Shown here: in pieces, positions 31,053 to 37,642 of the stretch
Layout of the letters: each line of letters starts with the position of its first letter
Position numbering within the stretch: position 1 is the first letter of the stretch
Source of the DNA: a virus
Virus record (IMG/VR): IMGVR_UViG_3300046690_000575
Coordinates: 1-41,439 of that record
DNA: 41,439 nucleotides
Direction: 5' to 3' (one strand)
The notes under the pieces: model-generated
Databases searched by the model: none
Told to the model about the DNA's origin: nothing
Seen by the model: the letters and a program-made list of their open reading frames with translations, nothing else
Translations under genes and position numbers: made by a program

Positions 31053-31255
31053 GCCTGGGCAAGCTAGTTCCCCCCTACGGCGGCATTGAGCTTTGTGCCA
31101 GTTCGACCTGTCGACAGAAGCTAAGTGAGGAGGGGTCGGACGGGGCCTACCTGTTTCGCGATCTTACGAGCGAAAAGATGGTGATTTTTTGCGGTCAGTG
31201 CGCGCCGGGAATTGAGCTAAGTCACGGCGATCGCTTCGTGCTGGTGGCGCTGTGA
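31049..31255 (+). CDS. Small zinc-ribbon-like protein (68 aa)
   Basis: GTG 31049 overlaps the previous TGA. Two Cys pairs are visible, CASSTC and CGQC, 27 residues apart, giving a four-Cys zinc site as in short zinc ribbons. Between them lies DGAYLFRDLTSEKMVIF. Its stop overlaps the next GTG. A DNA- or protein-binding role in replication is plausible. Confidence 0.6.
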   Translation: MSLGKLVPPYGGIELCASSTCRQKLSEEGSDGAYLFRDLTSEKMVIFCGQCAPGIELSHGDRFVLVAL

Positions 31256-31509
31256 GCCCCTCGGCCGAGAGGGTGCAATGCCCCTTCTGCCTCGGGCACC
31301 CGAGGATCAAAAGCGACGGCACGATGTACGCCCACGACCGGGGCCGATCGGGAATGCGGAAGCGCTGCCCCGGCGCCGGCAGGACGAAGGAAGGGGCGAA
31401 GCTCGAGCGGGATGCCGCAAAGAGCGAGGGTCGAGCGCCCACCGTTCTGTCCGGCCAGCCGGACAAGGTTGATCGCCCCAGTGAAGTGCGACCCGAGGAC
31501 ATCTTCTGA
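31252..31509 (+). CDS. Small zinc-finger protein (85 aa)
   Basis: GTG 31252 overlaps the preceding stop. The N-terminal region has CPFC, then H (GHPRI), H (MYAHDRG) and C (KRCPGAG), matching a Cys/His zinc finger similar to those in phage proteins of the form CPxCG...H...C. The remaining 45 residues are charged and likely disordered. It is the middle one of three adjacent Cys-rich small genes. Confidence 0.6.
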   Translation: MSPSAERVQCPFCLGHPRIKSDGTMYAHDRGRSGMRKRCPGAGRTKEGAKLERDAAKSEGRAPTVLSGQPDKVDRPSEVRPEDIF

Positions 31510-31510
31510 A

Positions 31511-31744
31511 ATGCCGAATTGCCGCGACTGTCGAGAGCCGATCAAGTTCCCCCAGATGCTTGGGAAGACGATCCCTGTTGATGCCGAGCCGGATTGCCGC
31601 GAGGGCAGCCTCGTCCTCTATCACGACTTTGGGGTGTTGATGGCGCGGCCGGCGCGGCTCCCCCAGGACTACTCGCGGCCGCGGCACCGCCACCACTTCG
31701 ACACCTGTAAATCCCGCCGCTACCGAAAGGCCCCCCAGCGATGA
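31511..31744 (+). CDS. Small zinc-ribbon protein (77 aa)
   Basis: ATG 31511 lies just after the previous TGA. The N-terminal pair CRDC and a C-terminal HHFDTC segment form the metal site; between them is a short beta region (KTIPVDAEPDCREGSLVLYHDFG). This pattern, an N-terminal C-x2-C, a PVD-type strand and a terminal H-x(2-3)-C, is common in small phage and actinobacterial zinc-ribbon proteins. Its stop overlaps the nuclease start. Confidence 0.65.
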   Translation: MPNCRDCREPIKFPQMLGKTIPVDAEPDCREGSLVLYHDFGVLMARPARLPQDYSRPRHRHHFDTCKSRRYRKAPQR

Positions 31745-32928
31745 TTCGAGCGATCAGTTTCACCGAGTCGAGCAACATCCTTACCTGCCAGGCCCAGTGG
31801 GATTTCAACTACGGCGGTTACTTGGCCGGCGACTGCCTCAGGCCGAAGGCGGTGCCGACGCGGCTGCAAGAGGGCAGCGCATGGGGGGCCGCTGTCGCCG
31901 CCTTCCACGCTTACAAAATCTGCGAGCGCTGCCAGGACGCGGGGTGTGAGAGCTGCGGCGGTGGAGAGGCGCCCGACGCTCTCGACACCGGGATCATCGC
32001 CCTCACTGCGGCGCTTGAGAAGGAGGCCGAGAAGCTCAAAGCCAAGGGCCTCTATGACGCCGACGCGCATCGGCAGATGGCGGCGAAGTTGCGGGCGCTT
32101 CTCGAACAGTACGCCGAGGAAGAGGGCGAGCGGCCGGTGCCGCTTGCCGGCCTCTCTGGGCTCGAGCAAGAGCTCCTCGTGCCGCTGCCCTCGAGGTCGG
32201 GCAAAGGTGACTCGAATCGTTACTTCCTGCAGGTCTTCTTCGACGGCGTCCTCAACGAAGCGGTTGTCGACGAGCAGGGCCGAGTGTGGTTGGTCGAGTT
32301 CAAGCTCCGCGAAACGCTGTCGGCCCTCGAGCTCATTACCAACGGCCGGCAGATCCGCTACTACGCCTGGGCCTACCAGCGCGAGCACGGCATCCCCGTC
32401 GCCGGGGTGATCGTCGATGAGCGGCTCAACGCTCAGCCGAAGCCACCGAAGATCGTCAACTCCAAGAAAGGGGTGGGCAAGGAAGTCGAGGTCGACGTTC
32501 TCGACAAAGAGACAAAGGAACCCACGGGGGAGAAGAAGATGGTGTGGCGGGCCCCCTCGACCGACAAGGCGCAGCTCACCACCCCCGACCTCTACGAAGC
32601 CGCTTGTGCTGAATACGGGGTCGACGTCGACGAGGCGATGGTCGCCGCCCTCAAGGACCGCCGTTGGTCCCAGCGCGAGCGCGTCTTTCTGAGCCCTCGC
32701 GAGATCGAGGAGTCGGGCACCGAGCTCGTCTCCCTCGGCCGCCAGGTCGCTGCTCTTGACTCCGGGCAGACCTACCCGGTGCGGAACGTCAAGCCGCAGA
32801 ACTGCAATGGCTGTCGCTTCCGCGAGATCTGCAACGACCCACACGATCACGACCTCGTCGACGGCCTGTTTGACAGGCGCCCGCCGAAGCGCGATCGCAA
32901 ACCCGACGAGGAGGTAGTCCCAGCATGA
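31741..32928 (+). CDS. PD-(D/E)XK nuclease, RecB/Cas4-like (395 aa)
   Basis: ATG 31741 overlaps the previous stop. The core motif shows D168 (FFDGVL), E186 and K188 (VEFKLR) and the following helix Q204 (RQIRYYAWAY), as in the PD-(D/E)XK superfamily. C16 in the N-terminal SNILTCQAQW, plus C355, C358 and C364 in NCNGCRFREIC near the end, are placed like the four Cys that hold an Fe-S cluster in Cas4/AddB-type nucleases. ICERCQDAGCESC is an extra Cys cluster at 61-72. It probably processes DNA ends for recombination with its Sak4-like neighbour. Confidence 0.75.
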   Translation: MIRAISFTESSNILTCQAQWDFNYGGYLAGDCLRPKAVPTRLQEGSAWGAAVAAFHAYKICERCQDAGCESCGGGEAPDALDTGIIALTAALEKEAEKLKAKGLYDADAHRQMAAKLRALLEQYAEEEGERPVPLAGLSGLEQELLVPLPSRSGKGDSNRYFLQVFFDGVLNEAVVDEQGRVWLVEFKLRETLSALELITNGRQIRYYAWAYQREHGIPVAGVIVDERLNAQPKPPKIVNSKKGVGKEVEVDVLDKETKEPTGEKKMVWRAPSTDKAQLTTPDLYEAACAEYGVDVDEAMVAALKDRRWSQRERVFLSPREIEESGTELVSLGRQVAALDSGQTYPVRNVKPQNCNGCRFREICNDPHDHDLVDGLFDRRPPKRDRKPDEEVVPA

Positions 32929-33725
32929 GTCTCACGTTTGTAGAGCCCAGTGCAGTCGCCCCCACCCTGAACATTCTGCTCTACGGTCCTGGCGGCACCG
33001 GCAAGACCGTCAACGCCTGCTCGGCCCCCGGCCCGGTCCTGGTCGGCAACGCCGAAGGTGAGAGCGCTCTGCGCTTCGCTCGAGGCAAGTGGGGCGACGA
33101 CAAGATCCACGAGAAGGCGATCTCCTGCGCCAAGGATCTCGACGACATTTTCGTCCACGTCCGCGAGGGGTGTGAGGAGAAAACGCTCGTGATCGACTCG
33201 GTCGGCGAGGTCTATCAGCGCCTCGTCGAGGAGCTCGCCGGCAGCGGCCGCGCATCGCTGCAGAACTACGGCGACGTCAACACCAAGATCGAACGGTTCG
33301 TTCGTGCGATCAAGGATTTGCCGATCAACGTCGTGCTGATCGCTCACGAGCAGCTCGACGAGGACGATGGCGCTTCGATCAAGCGGCCGGCGACGGGCGG
33401 GAAAAAGCTGCCCGAGAAGCTCGTTGCCGCCGTCGACGTCGTCGGCTACTGCGCCGTTCTTCCCGAGTCGGAGGACACGCCCCGGCGCTACGTCGCGCAG
33501 CTCGTCGAAGCCAACGGCAAGCGAGCGAAGGATCGCTCTGGGGGGCTCGGCAAGATGCGCGATATCGACCTCTCCGAGTGGATTCCCACGGCGGTCGAGG
33601 CGATGTCGAGCGCTCAACAAGAGCTTGCGACCGAGCCGGCGGCCGAGGAGTCCGAGGCCGAGGGCGACGGCAAGAAAAAACAGTCGACGACCACCACGGC
33701 GGCGGCGAAAAAAGGAGGTAAGTGA
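32925..33725 (+). CDS. Sak4-like RecA-family ATPase (recombination)
   Basis: ATG 32925 follows GACGAGGAGG and overlaps the upstream TGA. The 266-aa protein has Walker A GPGGTGKT (21-28), Walker B TLVIDS (87-92) and the sensor NVVLIAHEQ (about 134-142). The RecA-like core is short, with an acidic/Lys-rich disordered tail. This fits the Sak4 type of single-strand annealing protein, which is found in phages next to an SSB. It directly precedes an SSB-like gene here, supporting a recombination pair. A generic AAA ATPase is the alternative. Confidence 0.75.
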   Translation: MSLTFVEPSAVAPTLNILLYGPGGTGKTVNACSAPGPVLVGNAEGESALRFARGKWGDDKIHEKAISCAKDLDDIFVHVREGCEEKTLVIDSVGEVYQRLVEELAGSGRASLQNYGDVNTKIERFVRAIKDLPINVVLIAHEQLDEDDGASIKRPATGGKKLPEKLVAAVDVVGYCAVLPESEDTPRRYVAQLVEANGKRAKDRSGGLGKMRDIDLSEWIPTAVEAMSSAQQELATEPAAEESEAEGDGKKKQSTTTTAAAKKGGK

Positions 33726-34222
33726 TGGGCTTCAAGATGAGCCTGGACGACGTCGAGCCCTGGAAGGGGGGAGGGTTGATTCTCCGCAGTGGGACTCACC
33801 CGATCCGCGTCGTCGACGAGGAGATCAAGGAACCGGGCAAGGACGGCTACGAGGGCGATCACCCGGTGGTGGTGCTTACCCTCGAGGCGATCGGCGGTGA
33901 AGAACAGGGCGGCGAGATCCGCGACTGGGTTCACATCACGCCGGACGCTCTCGGCAAGGTCGCTCAGCTCTACGAGGTCTTCGGCGTCGAGGTTCCTTCG
34001 GGCGAGTTTGAATGGATCTCGATCAAGGGCCGCCAGGCCAAGATCGTCGTCCGCGAAAAGCCCGGTCGAAAGGACCCGAGCAAAAAATTCTCGGAGGTCG
34101 TCAGCTACACGGCGCTCGCCGGCCACGACGAGGCGGTGGAGGCGCTCAAGGGTGCTTTCGACGCTTCAGAGGTCGAGGAGCCGGGCAAGGGCGGCGGCAA
34201 AGACGACGACATCCCCTTCTAG
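33725..34222 (+). CDS. SSB-like DNA-binding protein (DUF669 type)
   Basis: ATG 33725 (TGATG overlap) is preferred to GTG 33722, with GGAGGT at good spacing. The 165-aa protein has a beta-rich core (HPIRVVDEEI, HPVVVLTLEAIGG, WISIKGRQAKIVVRE) and a Gly-rich linker, and ends in DDDIPF, the acidic tip that recruits partner proteins in bacterial SSBs. The core pattern resembles DUF669-type phage proteins. It should coat single strands for the Sak4-like ATPase and replication. Confidence 0.75.
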   Translation: MGFKMSLDDVEPWKGGGLILRSGTHPIRVVDEEIKEPGKDGYEGDHPVVVLTLEAIGGEEQGGEIRDWVHITPDALGKVAQLYEVFGVEVPSGEFEWISIKGRQAKIVVREKPGRKDPSKKFSEVVSYTALAGHDEAVEALKGAFDASEVEEPGKGGGKDDDIPF

Positions 34223-34225
34223 CCA

Positions 34226-34768
34226 ATGGGGAAAGCACTCACGCCCGAGGAGCGAGCGGCCAAGAAGGCGTTCGCTGTCGAGCAGAAAATCAAGAAGGGA
34301 ACGGGGGCGATCAAGCAGGTTTGGGTCGCCCTCGCGGGGCACCTGCACGAGTTCTACACCGAGAGGATGTGGACGGCGCTGGGCCACGACAAATTCGAGT
34401 CGTGGCTTGGCTCCCCCGACATCGGCCTCAAACGCTCGCAGACCTACCAGTTGATCGAGGTCTACGAGGAGCTCGTCGTGAAGCGCGGCGTCTCGCAGGA
34501 TCAGCTCGCCGAGCTCGAGATGTCGAAGCTGGCTGTGGTGCTGCCGGCGCTGCGCAAGGGCGACGTCGAGCTTGAGGACGTCCTCGCTGATTGCGAGGAG
34601 CTTTCCCGCTCGGCGTTGCGTGAGAAGTACGGCCAGGCGGTCCCGGCCGAGCGAATCCCGCTGACCGAGTGCGAGGAGTGCGGGAAGATGTGCCGCAACA
34701 AGAGCGAGGCCGAGGCCGAGGCCGTCGACCCGAATCAGATCGCATTGGAGGAAGTCGATGCCTCGTAA
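34226..34768 (+). CDS. Helix-turn-helix-type protein with Cys motif (180 aa)
   Basis: ATG 34226 begins three bases after the SSB-like stop. A helical segment (about 40-105: FYTERMWTALGHDKFESWLGSPDIGLKRSQTYQLIEVYEELVVKRGVSQDQLAELEMSKLAVVLPAL) reads like a helix-turn-helix DNA-binding domain of the type found in actinobacterial phages. A C-terminal CEECGKMC may bind zinc. The last 11 bases overlap the next small gene. DNA binding is likely, but its target is unknown. Confidence 0.6.
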   Translation: MGKALTPEERAAKKAFAVEQKIKKGTGAIKQVWVALAGHLHEFYTERMWTALGHDKFESWLGSPDIGLKRSQTYQLIEVYEELVVKRGVSQDQLAELEMSKLAVVLPALRKGDVELEDVLADCEELSRSALREKYGQAVPAERIPLTECEECGKMCRNKSEAEAEAVDPNQIALEEVDAS

Positions 34769-34865
34769 GAACCCCCACCGCGAGAGGCCGATCCGTCGCT
34801 CGAAGAAGTGGAAGCGGCGCCAGCGCAAGGCCCTCGCACAGGGCCGCCGCGTCGACGTCGCGTGA
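34758..34865 (+). CDS. Tiny Arg/Lys-rich protein (35 aa)
   Basis: ATG 34758 lies inside the end of the previous gene, with a GGAGGAAG site upstream, and ends at TGA 34863-34865, overlapping the next GTG. The product MPRKNPHRERPIRRSKKWKRRQRKALAQGRRVDVA is strongly basic, so it may bind nucleic acid or another acidic partner. The strong ribosome-binding site and two overlaps support expression. Confidence 0.55.
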   Translation: MPRKNPHRERPIRRSKKWKRRQRKALAQGRRVDVA

Positions 34866-35281
34866 CGATCGCCAAGCCGCCCCCAGGGCTCGCTCACGAG
34901 TTCTGGGAGGCGGCGATGGCGAGGCCCCGGCCGGTTCCCTTCCTCAACAACGAACCGGCCTGCTGGCTCGCCAGCTTCGACCCCTACGAGCGGCCCTGCT
35001 CGAACGATCGCAAGTGGGAGGCATTCCACTTCTTCGGCAAGCAGGAAATCCGCACCCACGGACCCCTCCGCGACCTCACCCCCGAAGACTTCGTCTACCT
35101 CGAATGGGACCCGCGAAACGGCGGCCCAGGGTGCCAGGTTCACCACCGATCCTTCGACCATATGGACGGTCGGCCGAAGGCTCTTGTCGTCCCTCGCCTG
35201 GCGCTGCCTGGCGACGTCGAGGAGTTTCTTGATGAACGTGGTCTGGAATCTCTCGCCCAGCGACGTTTTCCGGCCCCTTAA
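34862..35281 (+). CDS. HNH-like nuclease or Zn-binding protein (139 aa)
   Basis: GTG 34862 overlaps the upstream TGA. The product has a Cys pair region (PACWLASFDPYERPCSNDR), then AFHFFGKQEIRTHG, an EWDPRNGG segment and CQVHHRSFDHMD. This order (Cys pair, His-phi-phi-x-K/R-x, R-N-G, C-x2-HH) fits HNH-type endonuclease relatives of a kind I know from actinobacterial phages. It ends the replication unit. Cleavage activity is not proved, and no zinc-site residue can be assigned with certainty. Confidence 0.55.
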   Translation: MTIAKPPPGLAHEFWEAAMARPRPVPFLNNEPACWLASFDPYERPCSNDRKWEAFHFFGKQEIRTHGPLRDLTPEDFVYLEWDPRNGGPGCQVHHRSFDHMDGRPKALVVPRLALPGDVEEFLDERGLESLAQRRFPAP

Positions 35282-35573
35282 GCGGTAACATGGCGGTGCC
35301 CGCGCGCAGACCGCCCCCCATACTGGGCGGTCAAGCCAAGAGCCACTAGCAACTAGTCGCGCTCTTGGGCCGTGAGGCAAGAGGATCTCCTCCTCGCCCG
35401 TCGTCGACCGTTCCCTGGCGGTCACTCAAGGCGGCGGGATTCTTCGCGGGGCCGCGGCTCGCCGGAGCCAGCGGACTAAGCGACCGAACGGATCTGCGCG
35501 CAACTGCCCATTCGCCCGTCCTTGGACTGGGGGGACGGGAAACAAGGGCGCGGCGCCCCCGCAGTACCGGCTT

Positions 35574-35681
35574 GGCGGTCGGGACGGTAGAGAAAGTCGC
35601 CGGAGGTAACGAGCAGGAACGTCGTAGCTGTCGCGACCTGCGTATACCCCCGGAGGGTCCGGTTCAACCCCGGAGGCCGCC
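35574..35681 (+). other. tRNA-like element with long insert (not a clear tRNA)
   Basis: TCCGG-TTCAACC-CCGGA (35658-35674) is a T-arm-like hairpin with a 7-base loop, followed by GGCCGCC (35675-35681). GGCGGTC (35574-35580) can pair with it over 7 bp with one G-T pair. The 77 bases between contain GGTAGAG, a D-loop-like phrase, but no sound D or anticodon arm. Whether it forms a tRNA-like fold is open; it resembles the T-arm elements at 24802, 37074 and 37643. Confidence 0.3.
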
Positions 35682-35686
35682 CTACC

Positions 35687-35722
35687 AAAAGTCCGGCTGG
35701 CCGGAAAATCGCCAGCCGGACT
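35687..35722 (-). terminator. Terminator of leftward operon
   Basis: On the minus strand, AGTCCGGCTGGC (35722-35711) pairs perfectly over 12 bp with GCCAGCCGGACT (35701-35690), loop GATTTTCCG, followed by TTT (35689-35687). It lies about 16 bases past the stop of the leftward operon's last gene (35738) and is a good Rho-independent terminator for that operon. Confidence 0.8.
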
Positions 35723-35737
35723 CCGGCAGTACCGGCC

Positions 35738-35893
35738 TCACGTAGCAGCGTCGGTGCGCCACTGACTGCCGCGCCCTCGTTTCGCTCTGGATTTGCGCAT
35801 TCGTTTGGCGCTGTCGCTGTTGCGCAATCCCTCGGTTACGCGCATCTGCGCGACTAAGGCCCGGTGTCGGGCTCGCTTGTCGTTAGGGCTCAT
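35738..35893 (-). CDS. Small Arg/Lys-rich protein (51 aa)
   Basis: ATG at 35893 overlaps the upstream TGA (ATGA). The product MSPNDKRARHRALVAQMRVTEGLRNSDSAKRMRKSRAKRGRGSQWRTDAAT is strongly basic, so it may bind nucleic acid. It is the last gene of the leftward operon; the terminator begins right after it. Function unknown. Confidence 0.55.
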   Translation of the reverse strand: MSPNDKRARHRALVAQMRVTEGLRNSDSAKRMRKSRAKRGRGSQWRTDAAT

Positions 35894-36108
35894 TCGTTGG
35901 CCTCTCGGATCAGTCGGTTAGCGGTCTGTCGGGGGATCTCCTTGGGTGGGATCTTGCGGCCCTCCTCAAGCGTTAGCTCGGGGTGGTCGCGAGCCTCAGC
36001 GAGCGCGGAGCCGAGCCGCTTACGCAGCTTGGCTCCGGTCGCTTCCCACTCGGAGATTTCCTGAGCGGTCGCGCCGATGTCGAGCCGCACTTGCTCGGCT
36101 TTCTTCAT
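35890..36108 (-). CDS. Unknown 72-aa protein, possible HTH
   Basis: ATG at 36108 overlaps the protease TGA (ATGA). The protein (MKKAEQVRLDIGATAQEISEWEATGAKLRKRLGSALAEARDHPELTLEEGRKIPPKEIPRQTANRLIREANE) is helical and basic and contains a KLRKRLGSALAEARDH stretch reminiscent of the first helices of Cro/C1-type repressors, with DHPELTLEEGRKIPPKEIPRQTANRLIRE after it. A regulator is possible but unproven. Confidence 0.55.
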   Translation of the reverse strand: MKKAEQVRLDIGATAQEISEWEATGAKLRKRLGSALAEARDHPELTLEEGRKIPPKEIPRQTANRLIREANE

Positions 36109-36530
36109 CGGCTCGCCTCCCAGCGCCACAGCGCCCGCCAGCACAGCGCTGGTAGGTGCGTGAGGCTCGGGTACATCACGCTCTGCGGATCGTCGGAGTG
36201 CCCGAGCCCGCGCAAGTGCCCGAGCTCGTGGATCTCGACGGCGCAGGCCGTGCCGATGCTGGCGGGTCTCGCCAAGGACCGGCTGATGTACAGGGTGCAT
36301 TCCACTTCTTCGCCGGGTGAGGTTTCGGTTGCCTCGCCAAGCGCTTCGTTCGGCAGCGAGCCGTTGGGGACGATCTCTCGGTCGAGCGTCGAGCAGCCAA
36401 GCGGGCCGCCGCCCCAGTAGGAGGCGGCGAGCCCGTAGGCATGGTCGAGGCTCGCATCGAAGGGCGCAGCCTGCGCCGCTGGCGCGGCAATCACACCGGC
36501 CAGCAGCGCGGCTACGGTCGCGCGCCTCAT
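36105..36530 (-). CDS. Secreted metzincin-type metalloprotease (141 aa)
   Basis: ATG at 36530 overlaps the upstream gene's TGA. A signal peptide is clear (1-22, MRRATVAALLAGVIAAPAAQAA). The catalytic motif HELGHLRGLGH (101-111) is the metzincin zinc site HExxHxxGxxH, with E102 as general base, and SVMYP (117-121) gives the Met-turn (M119). Cys at 46, 78, 96 and 130 may form disulfides. At about 119 mature residues it is small for a matrixin-like enzyme. A secreted peptidase could act on host surface proteins or lysis inhibitors. Its phage role is unknown. Confidence 0.85.
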   Translation of the reverse strand: MRRATVAALLAGVIAAPAAQAAPFDASLDHAYGLAASYWGGGPLGCSTLDREIVPNGSLPNEALGEATETSPGEEVECTLYISRSLARPASIGTACAVEIHELGHLRGLGHSDDPQSVMYPSLTHLPALCWRALWRWEASR

Positions 36531-37039
36531 TCGGCGTAGTGCTCTGGCCGCTCGACCCCAAAGCGGTCAAGGGTCGCGGCGACGTGCTCCATGAAGCTCG
36601 CCGCGCTGCGCCACTGGTCCTTTCTCGGGACGCCTTGCGCGATCACGTGGGCGGCTTCGGCCGAGCGATCACCCGCGCGGTCCTGGCGGTCCAGCGTTGC
36701 CAGGAGGCCGTTAGCCACATCGACTGCGTTTGCGATTGCCTCGACGGTTGCAGCGGTGCCCCCGTCCCCGTCTTCGTCGGGGAGCTTCCACTCCCCACCC
36801 AAGAGCGTCAAGCATCCACGCTCAACGGCAATGCGTGGCCGGTCCTCGGCGTTGCTCTCGGGGTAGACGTAGATCGTCTCTCCGGCCGTTGATGTGATCG
36901 CAGGGCCGCCGTCTTGGGTTGAGTCCTGCGCGGCCGTGATCGCGCCGTGCAATTCGTCGGACGTGTCGAACTTCCGTGCTTGGGGAGCGTCCCCGGCCTC
37001 GACCTGGCGCCGGAGCAACTCCTCGTTGAGCTTCAACAT
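36527..37039 (-). CDS. Unknown 170-aa acidic protein
   Basis: ATG at 37039 is preceded by the leader ACCGAAGGGAG. The protein is acidic, with a beta-like middle (PAITSTAGETIYVYPESNAEDRPRIAVERGCLTLLGGEWKLPDEDG) and helices at both ends (KLNEELLRRQVEAGDAPQARKFDTSDELHGAIT; AATVEAIANAVDVANGLLATLDRQ...). No domain is recognised. Its start is separated from the previous gene by the minihelix at 37074-37116, with the conserved leader between. Function unknown. Confidence 0.65.
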   Translation of the reverse strand: MLKLNEELLRRQVEAGDAPQARKFDTSDELHGAITAAQDSTQDGGPAITSTAGETIYVYPESNAEDRPRIAVERGCLTLLGGEWKLPDEDGDGGTAATVEAIANAVDVANGLLATLDRQDRAGDRSAEAAHVIAQGVPRKDQWRSAASFMEHVAATLDRFGVERPEHYAE

Positions 37040-37073
37040 CGGTACTCCCTTCGGTTGTCGTCATGGGTACAAG
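37040..37073 (-). promoter_or_regulatory. Repeated leader (copy A)
   Basis: On the minus strand, CTTGTACC and then ACCGAAGGGAG precede ATG 37039. Almost the same arrangement precedes the starts at 37607 and 38928. The purine block is the ribosome-binding site. The CTTGTACC part is shared with copy B and begins at the 3' end of the minihelix. Confidence 0.55.
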
Positions 37074-37116
37074 AGACGGCGCGGGAGTCGAACCCGCGCC
37101 AGCCGCCGGGCCGTCT
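37074..37116 (-). other. tRNA-like acceptor/T-arm minihelix A
   Basis: On the minus strand AGACGGC (37116-37110) pairs with GCCGTCT (37080-37074) as a 7-bp acceptor-like stem. A 12-base linker (CCGGCGGCTGGC) leads to GCGGG-TTCGACT-CCCGC, a 5-bp T-stem with a canonical T-loop. The stem begins at the last base of the preceding gene's TGA. No D or anticodon arm, and C-TTG follows instead of CCA, so it is not a tRNA. Same size (43 bases) and plan as the element at 37643. Confidence 0.7.
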
Positions 37117-37607
37117 CAGTAGGGCTGCTGCCCGATCAGGCCGCCCTCGGCCGTTTCTGGGCCGTCTGGGCGCACAGGCGCGGAGATCTCGCCGCCTTCC
37201 TCGACCTCTAGCTCGTTGCCTTCGGCGCGGGCCTTGAGCGCCGCCTCCATGCGGTCGATAGCGGGCGCGAGGAACGAGCAGTAAAGCTCGTCGGGGTGGT
37301 GCTCTTCGATTTCGCCGATCAGCTTCGGCACGTCCTCAACCTCGCCCCGCGTCGCGATGATCTCCCCGGCTTCCTGCACGATCGCGTCTACGCCGTTGGC
37401 AGGCCGCGAGTCGATCAGAGAGGCGAGCCGGTCCTCTAGCGCGTTCTTGTAGTCGATCACGGCATCGACGCCGCCGAACTGCTCGTCGTCCATGCCGTCG
37501 CTGTAGCCGGTGGCCTCGGCCAGTTCCCGTAGCTCTTTCCGGCCGCGCGTCTCCTTGGGCTCCTTGCCCAGACCGTCAGCGCCGGCCACCTCGGATTCTG
37601 CGTTCAT
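37116..37607 (-). CDS. Unknown acidic protein (163 aa)
   Basis: ATG at 37607 follows AACCGAAGGGAGCACC; longer in-frame starts would run through the minihelix B sequence and are unlikely. The protein is acidic and helical (GYSDGMDDEQFGGVDAVIDYKNALEDRLASLIDSRPANGVDAIVQEAGEIIATRGEVEDVPKLIGEIEEHHPDELYCSFLAPAIDRMEAALKARAEGNELEVEEGGE). Its stop forms the start of minihelix A. Function unknown. Confidence 0.65.
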   Translation of the reverse strand: MNAESEVAGADGLGKEPKETRGRKELRELAEATGYSDGMDDEQFGGVDAVIDYKNALEDRLASLIDSRPANGVDAIVQEAGEIIATRGEVEDVPKLIGEIEEHHPDELYCSFLAPAIDRMEAALKARAEGNELEVEEGGEISAPVRPDGPETAEGGLIGQQPY

Positions 37608-37642
37608 GGTGCTCCCTTCGGTTGTACTGCTCTTGGTACAAG
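37608..37642 (-). promoter_or_regulatory. Repeated leader (copy B)
   Basis: On the minus strand CTTGTACCAAGAGCAGTAC then AACCGAAGGGAGCACC leads into ATG 37607. It matches copy A (37040-37073) and copy C (38929-38965) over most of its length. The block AACCGAAGGGAG is the ribosome-binding site; the repeated GTAC groups are shared by all copies. Confidence 0.55.

Larger units (their letters stand above)
35282..35737. other. 456-base gene-free structured region
   Basis: No gene-like frame fits here. Hairpins follow each other on the plus strand: GACCGCCC/GGGCGGTC (35309-35332); CCAAGAGC/GCTCTTGG enclosing ACTAG-CAA-CTAGT (about 35336-35369); GACCG/CGGTC (about 35406-35423); CCGC-GGCTC-GCCG-GAGCC-A-GCGG (about 35453-35475); CCCGTCC/GGACGGG (about 35516-35539). 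A T-arm-like hairpin stands at 35658-35674. The 11-mer GCAGTACCGGC occurs twice. It may encode a structured RNA or an origin-like or packaging element. The function is unknown. Confidence 0.5.

Noticed and set aside
35282-35700. tmRNA
   Set aside because: The T-arm-like sequence TTCAACC looked like a tmRNA 3' end, but there is no 5' TTCGAC signature, no tag ending in LAA-stop, and no convincing pseudoknots.
35365-35745. Open frame of 126 codons in the gene-free region
   Set aside because: It crosses strong hairpins and the leftward terminator and has no ribosome-binding site. The sequence is Arg/Gly/Pro/Ser-rich, as expected from non-coding GC-rich DNA.
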